DNA of 64,000 bases, from assembly GCF_024181385.1 (NCBI RefSeq), contig NZ_CP051305.1:992001-1056000 (forward strand), given 5' to 3'. This stretch comes from Treponema sp. OMZ 798 (lineage in GTDB: Bacteria > Spirochaetota > Spirochaetia > Treponematales > Treponemataceae). Below the pieces are notes generated by a model that had not been told where the DNA came from, ran no database searches, and saw nothing but the letters and a program-made list of their open reading frames with translations. Every line of letters starts with the position of its first letter. Position 1 is the first letter of the stretch. The position numbers were made by a program, and so were the translations under genes. This document shows positions 31,081-40,018 of the stretch, in pieces.

Positions 31081-33006
31081 ATGAAAACTCTAGACAAATC
31101 ATTACCGTTATTATTAAAACGGATTTCGGAAAAATATCCCAATATAAGGGCTCAGATGTTTAAGGGTGAAGATAAGGAATTTAAAAGCCTTTCTTACAAA
31201 GAGCTTTACGAAACTGGGCTTGATTTTGCGGCAGGCTTGCTTTCTATAGGGGCAAGACCCAAGGATCATATCGGTCTTATAGCCGATAACCGTAAAGAAT
31301 GGCTTCATTCAAGTTTCGGTATTATGAATATCGGGGCAGCTGATGTTCCGCGGGGCTGCGATGCTACCGAGCAGGAAATTACCCACATTCTTTCGTTTTC
31401 GGAATGTAAATTTGCAGTTTTAGAAAATGAAGCTCAAATCCGAAAAGTCCTTACCCATCTGGCAGAAATCCCCCTTTTGGAGTCGATTATCAGCATTGAT
31501 AATGCCGATTTTAAAAAACTTGAAGAAGAATTCAAGCTTAAAGAAAGAAAGATTGAATTTCATACCTATGCCGATATTATTAATCTGGGGAAGACTGCAA
31601 GAATTGAAGGTAAATTTAAGCCTGAAGAATATGCCGAAAATGTCGATACCGATGATTTGGCTTCGATAATCTTTACATCAGGCACTACGGGCAATCCTAA
31701 GGGGGTTATGATGACCCATAGGAACTTTATGACACAGCTTGTTGAGCTTCCCGATAGGATTATCCTTAAACCCGGACAAAAGGCTATATGTGTTCTTCCT
31801 GTCTGGCACTCATTTGAAAGAGCCTGCGAGTACGTTATAATAATTTCAGGCGGTACTATTGCTTATTCAAAGCCTATAGGAAGCGTTCTTTTAGCAGATA
31901 TGGTAAAGATAAATCCGACTCTTTTCCCCTCTGTTCCTCGAATTTGGGAAGCAGTTTACGACGGTATTTTTAAGGTGATGAAAAAAAGAGGAAGACCGCT
32001 TTACTATCTTTTCTTATTCTTTGTTGATGTAGGAATAAAGACGATGCGCTTAAAGCGCAGAGTTACCGGGCAGTGCCCGCATTTCCAAAGAAGAAGCAAG
32101 TTTATATATCCCGTATTGGCTGTGCTTCCTCTTTTATGTATAGCCCCTCTTTATTATATAGGAGATCTTATTATTTACCGCACGATCCGAAAAAAATTCG
32201 GTAAATGCTTTAGGGCCGGCGTTTCAGGCGGAGGAGCCTTGCCGCCCAATGTTGACGAATTTTTTTGGGCAGTCCGCATAAATGTCATGGAAGGCTACGG
32301 TATTACCGAGACGGCGCCCGTTATTTCGGTCCGTCCCATGCCGAGACCCGTGTTCGGCACTCTGGGTAAGCCTCTTGCATGCTTTGAGACGAAAATTATC
32401 GACAAAAACGGAAAAGAGCTTCCTCATAACCGAAAGGGTCTGCTCCTTGTAAAAGGAGATGCCGTAACAAAGGGCTATTATAAGGACCCTGAACGAACTG
32501 CAGAAGTTATCGATAAGGACGGATGGTTTGATACCGGAGACCTTGCAATGAAGACAATTGACGGAGAGCTGATTCTTAAAGGGCGCCGAAAAAATACGAT
32601 AGTTTTACGAGGCGGCGAAAACATAGAGCCTGTTCCGATTGAGGTAAAACTGCAAGAATCTCCCTTAATTTCGATTGCTGTTGTTTTAGGACAGGATCAA
32701 AGGTCTTTGGGTGCCTTGATAGTTGTTCATAAAGAAAACCTTCAATCATGGGCCGCAAATAACGGTTTACGAAACGTTCCCGTATCAGAGCTTGTACATG
32801 ACTCTAATGTACAAAAAATGTATGAGGCTGAGGTTGCAGAGCTGGTCAATTCTAAAACGGGCTTTAAGCTGTTTGAAAGGATAAACAAGATTGTGCTTCT
32901 TCCGGAAGAGTTCCAAGCAGGAAGGGAGTTGTCTGCAAAGGGCGAGATGATGCGCCATAAGATAAATCAGCTTTACCGCAAAGAAATATACGAGCTCTTT
33001 AAATAA
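31081..33006 (+). CDS. Long-chain acyl-CoA synthetase (AMP-binding)
   Basis: 641 residues from ATG 31081. It activates fatty acids to acyl-CoA via acyl-AMP. The AMP-binding P-loop is IIFTSGTTGNPKGVMMTH at about 204-221, followed by GYGITETAPV at about 405-414 and GWFDTGDLAM at about 481-490, with the fatty-acid signature around RKNTIVLRGGENIEP. A hydrophobic stretch near residues 340-365 (YPVLAVLPLLCIAPLYYIGDL) suggests membrane association, as in many long-chain enzymes. Single gene with its own promoter and terminator. Confidence 0.93.
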   Translation: MKTLDKSLPLLLKRISEKYPNIRAQMFKGEDKEFKSLSYKELYETGLDFAAGLLSIGARPKDHIGLIADNRKEWLHSSFGIMNIGAADVPRGCDATEQEITHILSFSECKFAVLENEAQIRKVLTHLAEIPLLESIISIDNADFKKLEEEFKLKERKIEFHTYADIINLGKTARIEGKFKPEEYAENVDTDDLASIIFTSGTTGNPKGVMMTHRNFMTQLVELPDRIILKPGQKAICVLPVWHSFERACEYVIIISGGTIAYSKPIGSVLLADMVKINPTLFPSVPRIWEAVYDGIFKVMKKRGRPLYYLFLFFVDVGIKTMRLKRRVTGQCPHFQRRSKFIYPVLAVLPLLCIAPLYYIGDLIIYRTIRKKFGKCFRAGVSGGGALPPNVDEFFWAVRINVMEGYGITETAPVISVRPMPRPVFGTLGKPLACFETKIIDKNGKELPHNRKGLLLVKGDAVTKGYYKDPERTAEVIDKDGWFDTGDLAMKTIDGELILKGRRKNTIVLRGGENIEPVPIEVKLQESPLISIAVVLGQDQRSLGALIVVHKENLQSWAANNGLRNVPVSELVHDSNVQKMYEAEVAELVNSKTGFKLFERINKIVLLPEEFQAGRELSAKGEMMRHKINQLYRKEIYELFK

Positions 33007-33041
33007 GATTTTAAAACAAAGTGTATAAAGCTTAGCATAAA

Positions 33042-33076
33042 GCCCTTATAAGATTATTTCTTATAAGGGCTTTTTT
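33042..33076 (+). terminator. Terminator after the acyl-CoA ligase
   Basis: Stem GCCCTTATAAG (33042-33052) with CTTATAAGGGC (33060-33070), then six Ts. Confidence 0.92.
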
Positions 33077-33092
33077 GTGTTAAAAAAAATTA

Positions 33093-33128
33093 TGCAAAAA
33101 AAAAGAACTCAAAACTTTGAGTTCTTTT
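33093..33128 (-). terminator. Terminator of tRNA-Leu
   Basis: Stem AAAGAACTCAAA (33102-33113) with TTTGAGTTCTTT (33117-33128). On the minus strand the complement of the A-run at 33096-33104 gives the T-tract. Confidence 0.85.
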
Positions 33129-33129
33129 T

Positions 33130-33212
33130 TGCGGCGAACTGGACTTGAACCAGCACACCCGTTAAGGCATCAGCACCTCAAGCTGACGTGTCTACCATTC
33201 CACCACCGCCGC
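33130..33212 (-). tRNA. tRNA-Leu (anticodon GAG)
   Basis: Minus strand: acceptor GCGGCGG against TCGCCGC, anticodon stem TCAGC/GCTGA with loop TTGAGGT (anticodon GAG), a long variable arm (TGCCTTAACGGGTGTG) as expected for leucine, and T-loop GGTTCAAGTCC. CCA is not encoded. Confidence 0.95.
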
Positions 33213-33223
33213 AACTGAAATGG

Positions 33224-33252
33224 ATTTTATCAGATAATCAAAAAAAAGTCAA
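33224..33252 (-). promoter_or_regulatory. Promoter of tRNA-Leu
   Basis: Minus strand: TTGACT (33247-33252) and TAAAAT (33224-33229), 17-base spacer. Confidence 0.8.
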
Positions 33253-33278
33253 TAGCAAGATAAAAACTTCTCAATAAT

Positions 33279-35858
33279 TTATATCCATGGATTTTCCGAT
33301 TCTCCGCCTTCTTCAGTGTTTTGTTCGTTAGATTCCGATTGCGTTGATGCTTCATCGGTATTTTCAGTTTCGCTTACGTTTTCACCGTCTGCCGGAGGAT
33401 CCATAAAAACTGAAGGATCTATTTCAATAGGTGCCGTGTCTATTTTGATTTCTTCTTCACCTTGAGCCATGCCTGAGTCCTTTATTCTGTCTATACCTAT
33501 GTCCCTTAATTTTATACCTGCTGTATGTTCAGTACATACCTCGGTCGGTTCGGTTCCGTATAAAAAGGGAAGGGTAATGGTTTCATCTGTGCAGTTCTCC
33601 GAAGGAATCATTCCCGATTTTTTACATACATCAACCATAATTACGCCTTTTTCCGGTCTTACAAAGTCTTTAAAAGGCTTATTTTTATGAACCTCACGCA
33701 TAAAGTTTGCCGCTACATAACCAGAAAGAGCGGCTCCGGTATTATCGGTTCCTAAAGAGTATCCTCCCCTGTCAAAACCGTACCATGCAATCGCAGAATA
33801 ATATGGAGAATATATCGCAGCCCATGAGTCCGACCAGTTCTGTGTTGTTCCGGTCTTTGCGGCCATCGGCATCCTAAAGACCTTTCCTGTTTTTTCATCT
33901 TTATAATCGAATTTATTACCGCCTGAAGAAGCACTGAACAAGGTTCCCAAAGTAATTGTCTTTTTTAAAATTTCGGTCATTATAAAGGCATTGCTTGGAC
34001 TTATAACCTGCATAGCCGTTCCCCGCTTTCGCTGCTCAATGCGAAGATCAAGTTCAGGATCCATGATTGTAACTCCGTCCCTATTTTCTATCGCTCTTAC
34101 GGCTATCGGATCTACGGCACGCCCCTGATTTCCAAAGATTGCAAAGGCTCTTAAAAGCTGGACAGGTGTTACGGCACTTATTCCGAGGGCTAAAGGATAA
34201 ACCTTTTCAAAGGTTTTATCGATTTCGACAGGATCTGTGATGCCCATAAGGCTTGAAATGCGGTCTATGGCCCTATCAAAGCCTACTAATTCGAGAGTTT
34301 TTATAGCCGGAATATTTAATGAAAGGGGGAGCGCCTTATATACCAAAACAGTTCCATTCCATTTTCCGCCGTAGTTGTTCGGAATATACTGTACTCCGTC
34401 GACTGACTCAAAAACCTGAGGTGTATCATCCAGCCTTGTAGAAGCTGTAATTACCTTTTCGTCTACGGCTGCAGAGTATATCAGAGGCTTTATAGTACTT
34501 CCTACCTGCAGTTTTGATTGGGTTGCCCTTATAAGCTGGTTGGTTTCACTATATTGACTTCCTCCTATCAAGGCCGTTATATATCCGGTTTCATTTTCGA
34601 TAGAAATAAAGGTACCTTCTACCACCCTTTCCATTAAGACTTCCTGCATCTTAGCAGTAGATTGTTTTGTAAGAGTTTTTAAATTGTCTATACCGCACAT
34701 TAGGGCAAGCACATCTATCGTATTATTTAATTCGTTACGGTAATAGGAGTGAGTTTTTACCTTGAGCTGTTTTTCTCCGACATTTAGGGATTCTATTCCG
34801 AAGCATAGGCTTAATAGGGCCGTAAGGTTACTGTATTGCTCCGCCTGACTGAATGATGTGGATGTTGAGGCCGAAACCCTGTCATTAGCTATTGCAATGT
34901 ATTTTTGAAACTCCCTATCGGCTATTTCTTGATGCCTTAAATCGCAGGTTGTATGTACGGTATACCCGTCCTTATAAAGGTTCATAGTTCCGTACATCAT
35001 ATTATCCGCTACTTCACGCCTTACATATTCCGAAAACCATCTGGCTTTGTCCTCACGGGTAAGCCATGCCGACAGGGCAATTCGGGTATAGTCAAAGTTA
35101 GCCCAGTAGTCTTCAAAAGATTCAGCAGCCTCTTCCTTCGATATAAAGCCTAAGCCTATCATACCTTCAAGGACATTTTCCTGTCTTTCCTTCGCCCTGT
35201 TCGGGTAATTAAAGGGATTATATCTTGTCGGGTTTGAAAGTTGAATGATTAAGATGGCAGCTTCTGCCGGCGTAAGTTCAGCAGCAGAGTGTCCGAAGTA
35301 AAAACGGGAGGCTGCGCTTACCCCGTTTGTTCCGCCTCCAAAATAGGCTTCATTTAGGTAGAGCATCATTATCTCGTCTTTTGAGTGCCGCCTTTCCATC
35401 TGGATAGCCCACCAAAGTTCTTTTACCTTTCTTTTTACGCTTTTATCGGTTCTGTCGCAATATAGGAGACCTGCAATTTGCTGAGTAATTGTACTTCCGC
35501 CTCCTAAGGACCTTCCTGTAAGCTGCCCTATGACAGCCCTGATGATTGATTTGATTCTAAAACCCTTGTGTTCATAGAAGAGGCGGTCCTCACGGGCTAA
35601 AAGAGCCGCAATCAGGTTAGGCGAAATATCTCCGTAGTTGATAAGCTCCCGTTTTTCGTCCAAAGAAAATTCGGTGATTAGATCCCCTCTGATATCCAAT
35701 ATTCTTGACGGCAGGGCCGGATTGAAGTCGACAAATAATTCACTCTGTTTTATATTTTTTGTCATTGCCAGTATTGTTCCGAGGGCAAAGGCTCCTCCTG
35801 CCAGGATCAAAAAAATTAAAATAAGATATAGATATACTATCTTGCTCAGCTTATTCAT
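33279..35858 (-). CDS. Penicillin-binding protein 1A (bifunctional)
   Basis: 859 residues from ATG 35858 (an in-frame GTG six codons earlier is possible; neither has a strong ribosome binding site). An N-terminal membrane segment spans about 8-32. The GT51 transglycosylase has EDRLFYEHKGF (90-100), GGSTITQQ and LYLNEAYFGGG. The transpeptidase has GSTIKPLIYSA (SxxK), SLNIPA and KTGTTQNWSD. A Cys-containing segment (CKKSGMIPSENC) and an acidic Glu/Asn-rich tail follow. It builds and cross-links peptidoglycan. A structured element lies 87 bases upstream of the start. Confidence 0.95.
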   Translation of the reverse strand: MNKLSKIVYLYLILIFLILAGGAFALGTILAMTKNIKQSELFVDFNPALPSRILDIRGDLITEFSLDEKRELINYGDISPNLIAALLAREDRLFYEHKGFRIKSIIRAVIGQLTGRSLGGGSTITQQIAGLLYCDRTDKSVKRKVKELWWAIQMERRHSKDEIMMLYLNEAYFGGGTNGVSAASRFYFGHSAAELTPAEAAILIIQLSNPTRYNPFNYPNRAKERQENVLEGMIGLGFISKEEAAESFEDYWANFDYTRIALSAWLTREDKARWFSEYVRREVADNMMYGTMNLYKDGYTVHTTCDLRHQEIADREFQKYIAIANDRVSASTSTSFSQAEQYSNLTALLSLCFGIESLNVGEKQLKVKTHSYYRNELNNTIDVLALMCGIDNLKTLTKQSTAKMQEVLMERVVEGTFISIENETGYITALIGGSQYSETNQLIRATQSKLQVGSTIKPLIYSAAVDEKVITASTRLDDTPQVFESVDGVQYIPNNYGGKWNGTVLVYKALPLSLNIPAIKTLELVGFDRAIDRISSLMGITDPVEIDKTFEKVYPLALGISAVTPVQLLRAFAIFGNQGRAVDPIAVRAIENRDGVTIMDPELDLRIEQRKRGTAMQVISPSNAFIMTEILKKTITLGTLFSASSGGNKFDYKDEKTGKVFRMPMAAKTGTTQNWSDSWAAIYSPYYSAIAWYGFDRGGYSLGTDNTGAALSGYVAANFMREVHKNKPFKDFVRPEKGVIMVDVCKKSGMIPSENCTDETITLPFLYGTEPTEVCTEHTAGIKLRDIGIDRIKDSGMAQGEEEIKIDTAPIEIDPSVFMDPPADGENVSETENTDEASTQSESNEQNTEEGGESENPWI

Positions 35859-35944
35859 AGTGTTATATAAGAACACAATTTTAAGTTTTTTACAAGTAGG
35901 TAGGTTTTGACAGTTTTAAAAGCAGATAATTTTTTTGTTAAGGT

Positions 35945-35973
35945 AAAAAAAAAGAGCCGGTTAAAAAACCGGC
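35945..35973 (-). terminator. Intrinsic terminator between the FemAB-like gene and pbp1A
   Basis: Minus strand: stem GCCGGTT/AACCGGC (35956-35962 with 35967-35973), followed by TCTTTTTTTTT. It lies downstream of the FemAB-like gene and upstream of PBP1A. Confidence 0.85.
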
Positions 35974-35982
35974 CCGCCCATC

Positions 35983-36040
35983 AGGCTATCGGCAGACGGT
36001 GGGTGGGAGGGGAACCGCCCGCCGATATTTATTTATCGGC
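35983..36040 (-). promoter_or_regulatory. GC-rich structured RNA element with mutually exclusive hairpins
   Basis: On the minus strand an 11-bp stem forms between 36014-36024 and 35990-36000, including two G-U pairs that would not pair on the other strand. A second hairpin, GCCGATA/TATCGGC (36034-36040 with 36021-36027), uses part of the same bases, and a further GCCGATA at 35987-35993 could replace its partner. The terminator at 35945-35973 follows directly. This is the layout of an attenuator or leader switch, or of an elaborate 3-prime end; no known riboswitch class is recognised. Confidence 0.5.
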
Positions 36041-36061
36041 TAAGTATCAAAAAACTTAAAG

Positions 36062-37126
36062 CTATCTTTTCTTATTTTTTAAAATAATCCATCTGATTTT
36101 ATCTGCAATATTAAACAACTTGTACATAAGAGGTTTATAAACAAAGTCGAAGGTTCCTATATATTCTACCAATTGCGGATTATATCCTGCCTTAAATTTA
36201 TGAAAGCCGTACCATGAATTTTCGGTATCCGGATTAGGCCCTAAGCAGCCCCAAAGATCAAAAATAGAACAATTTAAATTTTTTCCGTATTTAATTGCTT
36301 CCCACATTATGAGGTTATTGGGCATCAATTCCCTATGATTATTGCTTGAGGCTCCGTACGGATAGTAAAGTTTTCCGTTAAATTTAAAAAGGATCCATGC
36401 AGTTAAGACTTCTTCATTATAGACGGCTTCAAATATTCTAAGGGTATCCTTTGGGAAAGCTTTGAACATCCGCCTAAAATATTCCCCGTTATGATTAAAA
36501 AAGCCTTGTCTTTTTGTGGTTTCTTCCATCAGCTTTATATAATCTTCCATGCCTTCTTCGGTGCTCTCATCGATTATGGTAACCCCTTTTTTTTCGGCAA
36601 GACGGATATTATACCTTGTTTTGGAATGAAAAGAGGCTAAAAGCTCTTCTTCCGTTTTTTCGATATTTAAAAGAAAATTATATCTTTCAAAAAAAGGCTT
36701 TCCGTTTTTTGCTCCGTTTTTAAATAAGAATTCTTTCTTTTCTTCGATAAGAGTTTCTAAAGGATCTGCCTCATTAGAAGCTTCTTTTAAAGATCTGTCT
36801 TTTTGTACGGGCTTAAAGAGATCCGGCTCTATTTTTATAAAGACAGCTCTATGTTTTTTTGCCGCTTCTTTTAAGGCTTCGATGTGTTCTTGTTCCGGCA
36901 TTAGGGTTTTTGAGGCTATGCCGACCGTATAATTAGTTTTGGGTATTTTAGAAAAAATAATCTGAATTCCGCTTTTTAATTTTCCGTCTTCAAAAAAACC
37001 TATTCTTTCAGGAATGGCTCCCATACTTTTTTTAAAGTCACCCCAAATCCATGATTGAATTGGATGAGATACAAGTTTGTCAAATTCTTCTTTATAATCA
37101 TCAGTTAACAATTTAGTTTTTTTCAT
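36062..37126 (-). CDS. FemAB-family peptidoglycan aminoacyltransferase-like protein
   Basis: 354 residues. HPIQSWIWGDFKKSMG at the N-terminus, SKTRYNIRLAEKKGV near residue 175, and IFDLWGCLGPNPD...YGFHKFKAGYNPQLVEYIGTFD near the C-terminus are the pattern of FemX/FemAB double-GNAT enzymes, which add amino acids from tRNA to lipid II. An insert of about 35 charged residues (VQKDRSLKEASNEADP) is unusual. It is flanked by a LysM/M23 gene and PBP1A, consistent with a cell-wall role. Confidence 0.85.
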   Translation of the reverse strand: MKKTKLLTDDYKEEFDKLVSHPIQSWIWGDFKKSMGAIPERIGFFEDGKLKSGIQIIFSKIPKTNYTVGIASKTLMPEQEHIEALKEAAKKHRAVFIKIEPDLFKPVQKDRSLKEASNEADPLETLIEEKKEFLFKNGAKNGKPFFERYNFLLNIEKTEEELLASFHSKTRYNIRLAEKKGVTIIDESTEEGMEDYIKLMEETTKRQGFFNHNGEYFRRMFKAFPKDTLRIFEAVYNEEVLTAWILFKFNGKLYYPYGASSNNHRELMPNNLIMWEAIKYGKNLNCSIFDLWGCLGPNPDTENSWYGFHKFKAGYNPQLVEYIGTFDFVYKPLMYKLFNIADKIRWIILKNKKR

Positions 37127-37136
37127 GTATAACCTC

Positions 37137-38048
37137 TTATTTTTTGTCGTTTACAAAATTGGCAGGATTTTTGGGTATACCTTGCTCATGTATTTCAAAA
37201 TGAAGATGAGGTCCTGTTGACATTCCGGTAGAACCCACAGCGCCGATAATTGTACCCGATTTTACTGTTTCATTCAAGCTCGCATAGACCTTGCTTAAAT
37301 GACCGTATAGGCTCGCTCTTCCGTCTGTGTGGGCTAAAATGATGTAGTTTCCATAAACGGCGCTGTAAGATATTTCCTTTATCCTGCCTGCAGCACAGGC
37401 CATAACCGGGCTTCCTGTGGGAGCTGCAAGGTCTATTCCGGGATGGTAATTTGTTTTGCCTGTAAAGGGATCCTGCCTTTTACCGAAGCCTGAAGTCATA
37501 ACTGCCTCTTTAAGAGGAAAACGGTAGAAGGGCATAAAGAAAAAGGCCCTTACGGTTCCGTCAAAAATTTCTCCCGGGAAGCAAAATATCTCCCGTTTTT
37601 CTTCAGGGCCGTATATTTTTATTTTTAGAGGTTCGGCCTTATACTTTTTAAAAAGAGCTTGAATAAGTTTTTCGATACTCGAAAGGGCTTTTTCGGGAAG
37701 ATAAACAGCAGGTAATGTCGGAAGAATGAGAATCCGCCCTGCAATATCCGTTTGAACGGACTCAATTCTATTTAATGTTACAATTGCATCATAGGGAATA
37801 GAGCACCGGGCTGCAATTTTTATTATGGTGTCTTCACTGTTGGCCTTGTATGTATAAAATCTGATAGGAAGTTCATTTCCTGTTTTTGCTGCGGCTAAGG
37901 CCTTACGGGCCTCTGCCACATCATCGCTGTATTGAACAAAGATATAGTCATCAATATTTAATTTTTCTATCTGAGGATAGGGTATTTGGGCCTTTAATAC
38001 CGAGGCCGAGAAAAAAAATAATAGAAATAGAAATTTAAAAGCCTTCAT
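37137..38048 (-). CDS. Secreted LysM/M23 metallopeptidase
   Basis: 303 residues with a signal peptide (LFLLFFFSASVLKAQ). Residues about 62-110 look like a LysM module (YTYKANSEDTIIKIAARCSIPYDAIVTLNRI). Residues about 180-297 are an M23 peptidase: the metal ligands are in NYHPGIDLA and GPHLHFEIH, with a central IILAHTDGRASLYGHLS. It would cleave cross-links in periplasmic peptidoglycan or act as an activator. The end of the upstream membrane-protein gene overlaps its start by 14 bases. Confidence 0.92.
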   Translation of the reverse strand: MKAFKFLFLLFFFSASVLKAQIPYPQIEKLNIDDYIFVQYSDDVAEARKALAAAKTGNELPIRFYTYKANSEDTIIKIAARCSIPYDAIVTLNRIESVQTDIAGRILILPTLPAVYLPEKALSSIEKLIQALFKKYKAEPLKIKIYGPEEKREIFCFPGEIFDGTVRAFFFMPFYRFPLKEAVMTSGFGKRQDPFTGKTNYHPGIDLAAPTGSPVMACAAGRIKEISYSAVYGNYIILAHTDGRASLYGHLSKVYASLNETVKSGTIIGAVGSTGMSTGPHLHFEIHEQGIPKNPANFVNDKK

Positions 38049-38451
38049 TACCGTTATTTTTTGACTGGTCTATTCCGAAGGCTAAAAACCCGTAGATAAC
38101 AAAAATTAAAACAAGTACAATTAGAGCCGGTATCTTATTAAAGTTCAAAACTAAGTTGACACATAAGATAAGACCGCCTATTACGGTTATTTTTTTTAAG
38201 ATTGAAATGATGAGTCCGCGAGGGCTTTTTTTATATGCTTTGATTGCCATCTTTACCAAAAGGTAAAGAATTGCGCATACAAAGATACTTATGGAAATTA
38301 TTGTGTATAAGCTTACATTTACCGTAGCTAAGAGCCACAAGGGGTAGGCTACCGCAATACCTGCAAGTACGCACACTCCGGCAATGGCCGAAAAGGTCAA
38401 CAGGCCGAAAAAAACGGATCCGTATCCCTTAATAATTTTTCCAAAACTCAT
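38035..38451 (-). CDS. Membrane protein of unknown function
   Basis: 138 residues with four membrane segments (about 12-32, 38-62, 88-104 and 112-130). No recognised motif. It overlaps the M23 peptidase gene by 14 bases and probably heads the wall-gene operon that continues to the FemAB-like gene. GAGGG precedes the ATG. Confidence 0.75.
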   Translation of the reverse strand: MSFGKIIKGYGSVFFGLLTFSAIAGVCVLAGIAVAYPLWLLATVNVSLYTIISISIFVCAILYLLVKMAIKAYKKSPRGLIISILKKITVIGGLILCVNLVLNFNKIPALIVLVLIFVIYGFLAFGIDQSKNNGNEGF

Positions 38452-38505
38452 ACAACCCTCCGGACTCGTGATTAAGGTTTAACCCGCCTAAAAATTTTAG
38501 CCGGA

Positions 38506-38676
38506 TTATTCCTCTGAGATTGCTTCAACAGGACAAACACCTGCGCAAGCACCACAGCTGATGCATGTATCTGCATCAATCACATGTTTGCCGCCGGCTT
38601 CGCTGATAGCGTTTACGGGGCATTCACTTTCGCACGCGGCACAGTTCGTGCATTCGTTAGAAATTTTATAAGCCAT
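38506..38676 (-). CDS. Ferredoxin with two [4Fe-4S] clusters
   Basis: 56 residues from ATG 38676 (AAGGAG at 38684-38689; a second ATG at 38682 is too close to that site). Two CxxCxxCxxxCP motifs are visible: CTNCAACESECP and CISCGACAGVCP. It transfers electrons in anaerobic metabolism. It has its own promoter with a perfect TATAAT and is separated from the neighbouring wall genes. Confidence 0.96.
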   Translation of the reverse strand: MAYKISNECTNCAACESECPVNAISEAGGKHVIDADTCISCGACAGVCPVEAISEE

Positions 38677-38710
38677 TTGCATACTCCTTATTGTAAATTT
38701 CCGTGATCCT

Positions 38711-38739
38711 ATTATAACATTTACATATAAAAAAGACAA
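38711..38739 (-). promoter_or_regulatory. Promoter of the ferredoxin gene
   Basis: Minus strand: TTGTCT (38734-38739) and TATAAT (38711-38716), 17-base spacer. Confidence 0.8.
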
Positions 38740-39024
38740 GGTATCCGATTTTAAAAAAAAAGAGATTGGCACCTTTGCCAATCTCTAAATTAAACGTCCT
38801 TGAAATAAGATTCAAAACGTATCATTATCGGTTATAAAAAACGGCATCCGGATGTCAAAATAATGCCGTCTGTAACCCCGACCGTTAATTACATTATCGG
38901 GTGTATATAAAAAAAACTTAAATTTTTTACTTAAAATATGCAAAAAAAGACAAAATTTATGATAATTTTTAATCAACATACCCCGACGCATAGCATCGGG
39001 GTATTAAACCCTCCGTACGAATAA

Positions 39025-39057
39025 AAAAAGGGATATAAGAAAATCTTATATCCCTTT
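39025..39057 (-). terminator. Terminator of tRNA-Phe
   Basis: Stem AAAGGGATATAAGA (39027-39040) with TCTTATATCCCTTT (39044-39057); the A-run on its left supplies the T-tract on the minus strand. Confidence 0.88.
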
Positions 39058-39060
39058 AAG

Positions 39061-39133
39061 TGCCGTCGGACAGAATCGAACTGTCGACACAAGGATTTTC
39101 AGTCCTTTGCTCTACCGACTGAGCTACAACGGC
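39061..39133 (-). tRNA. tRNA-Phe (anticodon GAA)
   Basis: Minus strand: acceptor GCCGTTG against CGACGGC, D-arm TAGCTCAGTCGGTAGAGC, anticodon stem AAGGA/TCCTT with loop CTGAAAA (anticodon GAA), and T-loop AGTTCGATTCT. Discriminator A; CCA not encoded. Confidence 0.95.
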
Positions 39134-39145
39134 GTAACACAGGCG

Positions 39146-39174
39146 ATATTATCAGTTTTTCCAAATTATGTCAA
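39146..39174 (-). promoter_or_regulatory. Promoter of tRNA-Phe
   Basis: Minus strand: TTGACA (39169-39174) and TAATAT (39146-39151), 17-base spacer. Confidence 0.82.
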
Positions 39175-39224
39175 TAGTTTTTTCAAATCTTTTTCCAATA
39201 AATTGCCTTGTTTAAATAGATTAG

Positions 39225-39995
39225 TTAATATATCAATTTGACGGGGCAGTGATCCGAGCCCATTACTCCGTCCAAAATAATAGAATCCTTTATCTTAGGC
39301 AAAAAAGAATCGTTTACACAATGGTAATCTATACGCCAGCCTATATTTTTCTCTCTGGCTCTAAAGCGGTAGCTCCACCATGTATATTTTGCAGGTTCTT
39401 GGCAAAAATGTCTAAAGGTGTCCGAATAACCTGATGAGGTAAACTCATCCATCCAGGCCCTTTCTTCGGGAAGGTAGCCCGGATTTTTTTCGTTGCTCTT
39501 GGGGTTTGCAAGGTCTATCGGCTTATGGGCTATGTTGTAGTCGCCGCAAAGGATTACGTTGTTTCCTTTTTTTTGAATTGAATCGCAGAATTCGAGGATG
39601 GCTGCACAAAAGTCAAGCTTATAGCCTAGGCGGGCTCCTCCGTCCTGCGAGTTGGGAAAATAAGCCGAAATAATAGAAATCTTGTCAAAGTCGGCTACCA
39701 AGACCCTTCCTTCATCATCAAATTCCTTTAAACCCATGGTTCTTACCTGCAAGGGTTCTTTTTTTGTAAAAATGGCAGTTCCCGAATAGCCTGCCTTCTT
39801 TGCAGAAGCCCAATAGGCAAAATATTTTCCGTTCGGGAGATCCGGTTCCGTAAGCTCCTTGCTGAGTTGAGGCTTTGCTGCCTTTGTTTCCTGTACGCAA
39901 AGTACATCCGGGTTTTCGGTATTTAGCCAATCCAAAAAGCCTTTTTTTTCTACAGCCCTAATGCCGTTTACATTCCATGAAATAATCGAATTCAT
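39225..39995 (-). CDS. exoA: Exodeoxyribonuclease III (AP endonuclease)
   Basis: 256 residues. It repairs abasic sites in DNA. Motifs: SWNVNGIRAVEKKGF (residues 6-20), LCVQETKA (metal-binding Glu), GDYNIAHKPIDL, and GSDHCPV at the C-terminus (Asp-His pair). The usual length of the ExoA/XthA family. Its start is 23 bases from the map stop, and it shares the strand with map and the J-domain gene. Confidence 0.97.
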   Translation of the reverse strand: MNSIISWNVNGIRAVEKKGFLDWLNTENPDVLCVQETKAAKPQLSKELTEPDLPNGKYFAYWASAKKAGYSGTAIFTKKEPLQVRTMGLKEFDDEGRVLVADFDKISIISAYFPNSQDGGARLGYKLDFCAAILEFCDSIQKKGNNVILCGDYNIAHKPIDLANPKSNEKNPGYLPEERAWMDEFTSSGYSDTFRHFCQEPAKYTWWSYRFRAREKNIGWRIDYHCVNDSFLPKIKDSIILDGVMGSDHCPVKLIY

Positions 39996-40018
39996 TATAA
40001 CCCCTATAAAAATGTTTT

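Larger units (their letters stand above)
38677..39060 (-). other. 384-bp gap with several hairpins, no protein gene
   Basis: On the minus strand it contains a terminator (AGAGATTGGCA/TGCCAATCTCT with nine Ts, 38751-38787), a terminator-like ACGGCAT/ATGCCGT hairpin followed by TTTTTT (38835-38869), and a strong 8-bp hairpin TACCCCGA/TCGGGGTA (38980-39004). Apart from the ferredoxin promoter, nothing in it is coding. The stacked terminators suggest a small untranslated RNA on the minus strand, but none is identified. Confidence 0.45.

Noticed and set aside
36014..36024. Signal recognition particle or tmRNA gene in the GC-rich element
   Set aside because: No SRP tetraloop domain (GGAA-type apical region with conserved CAGG) or tmRNA alanine acceptor; the shape fits a leader or terminator better.
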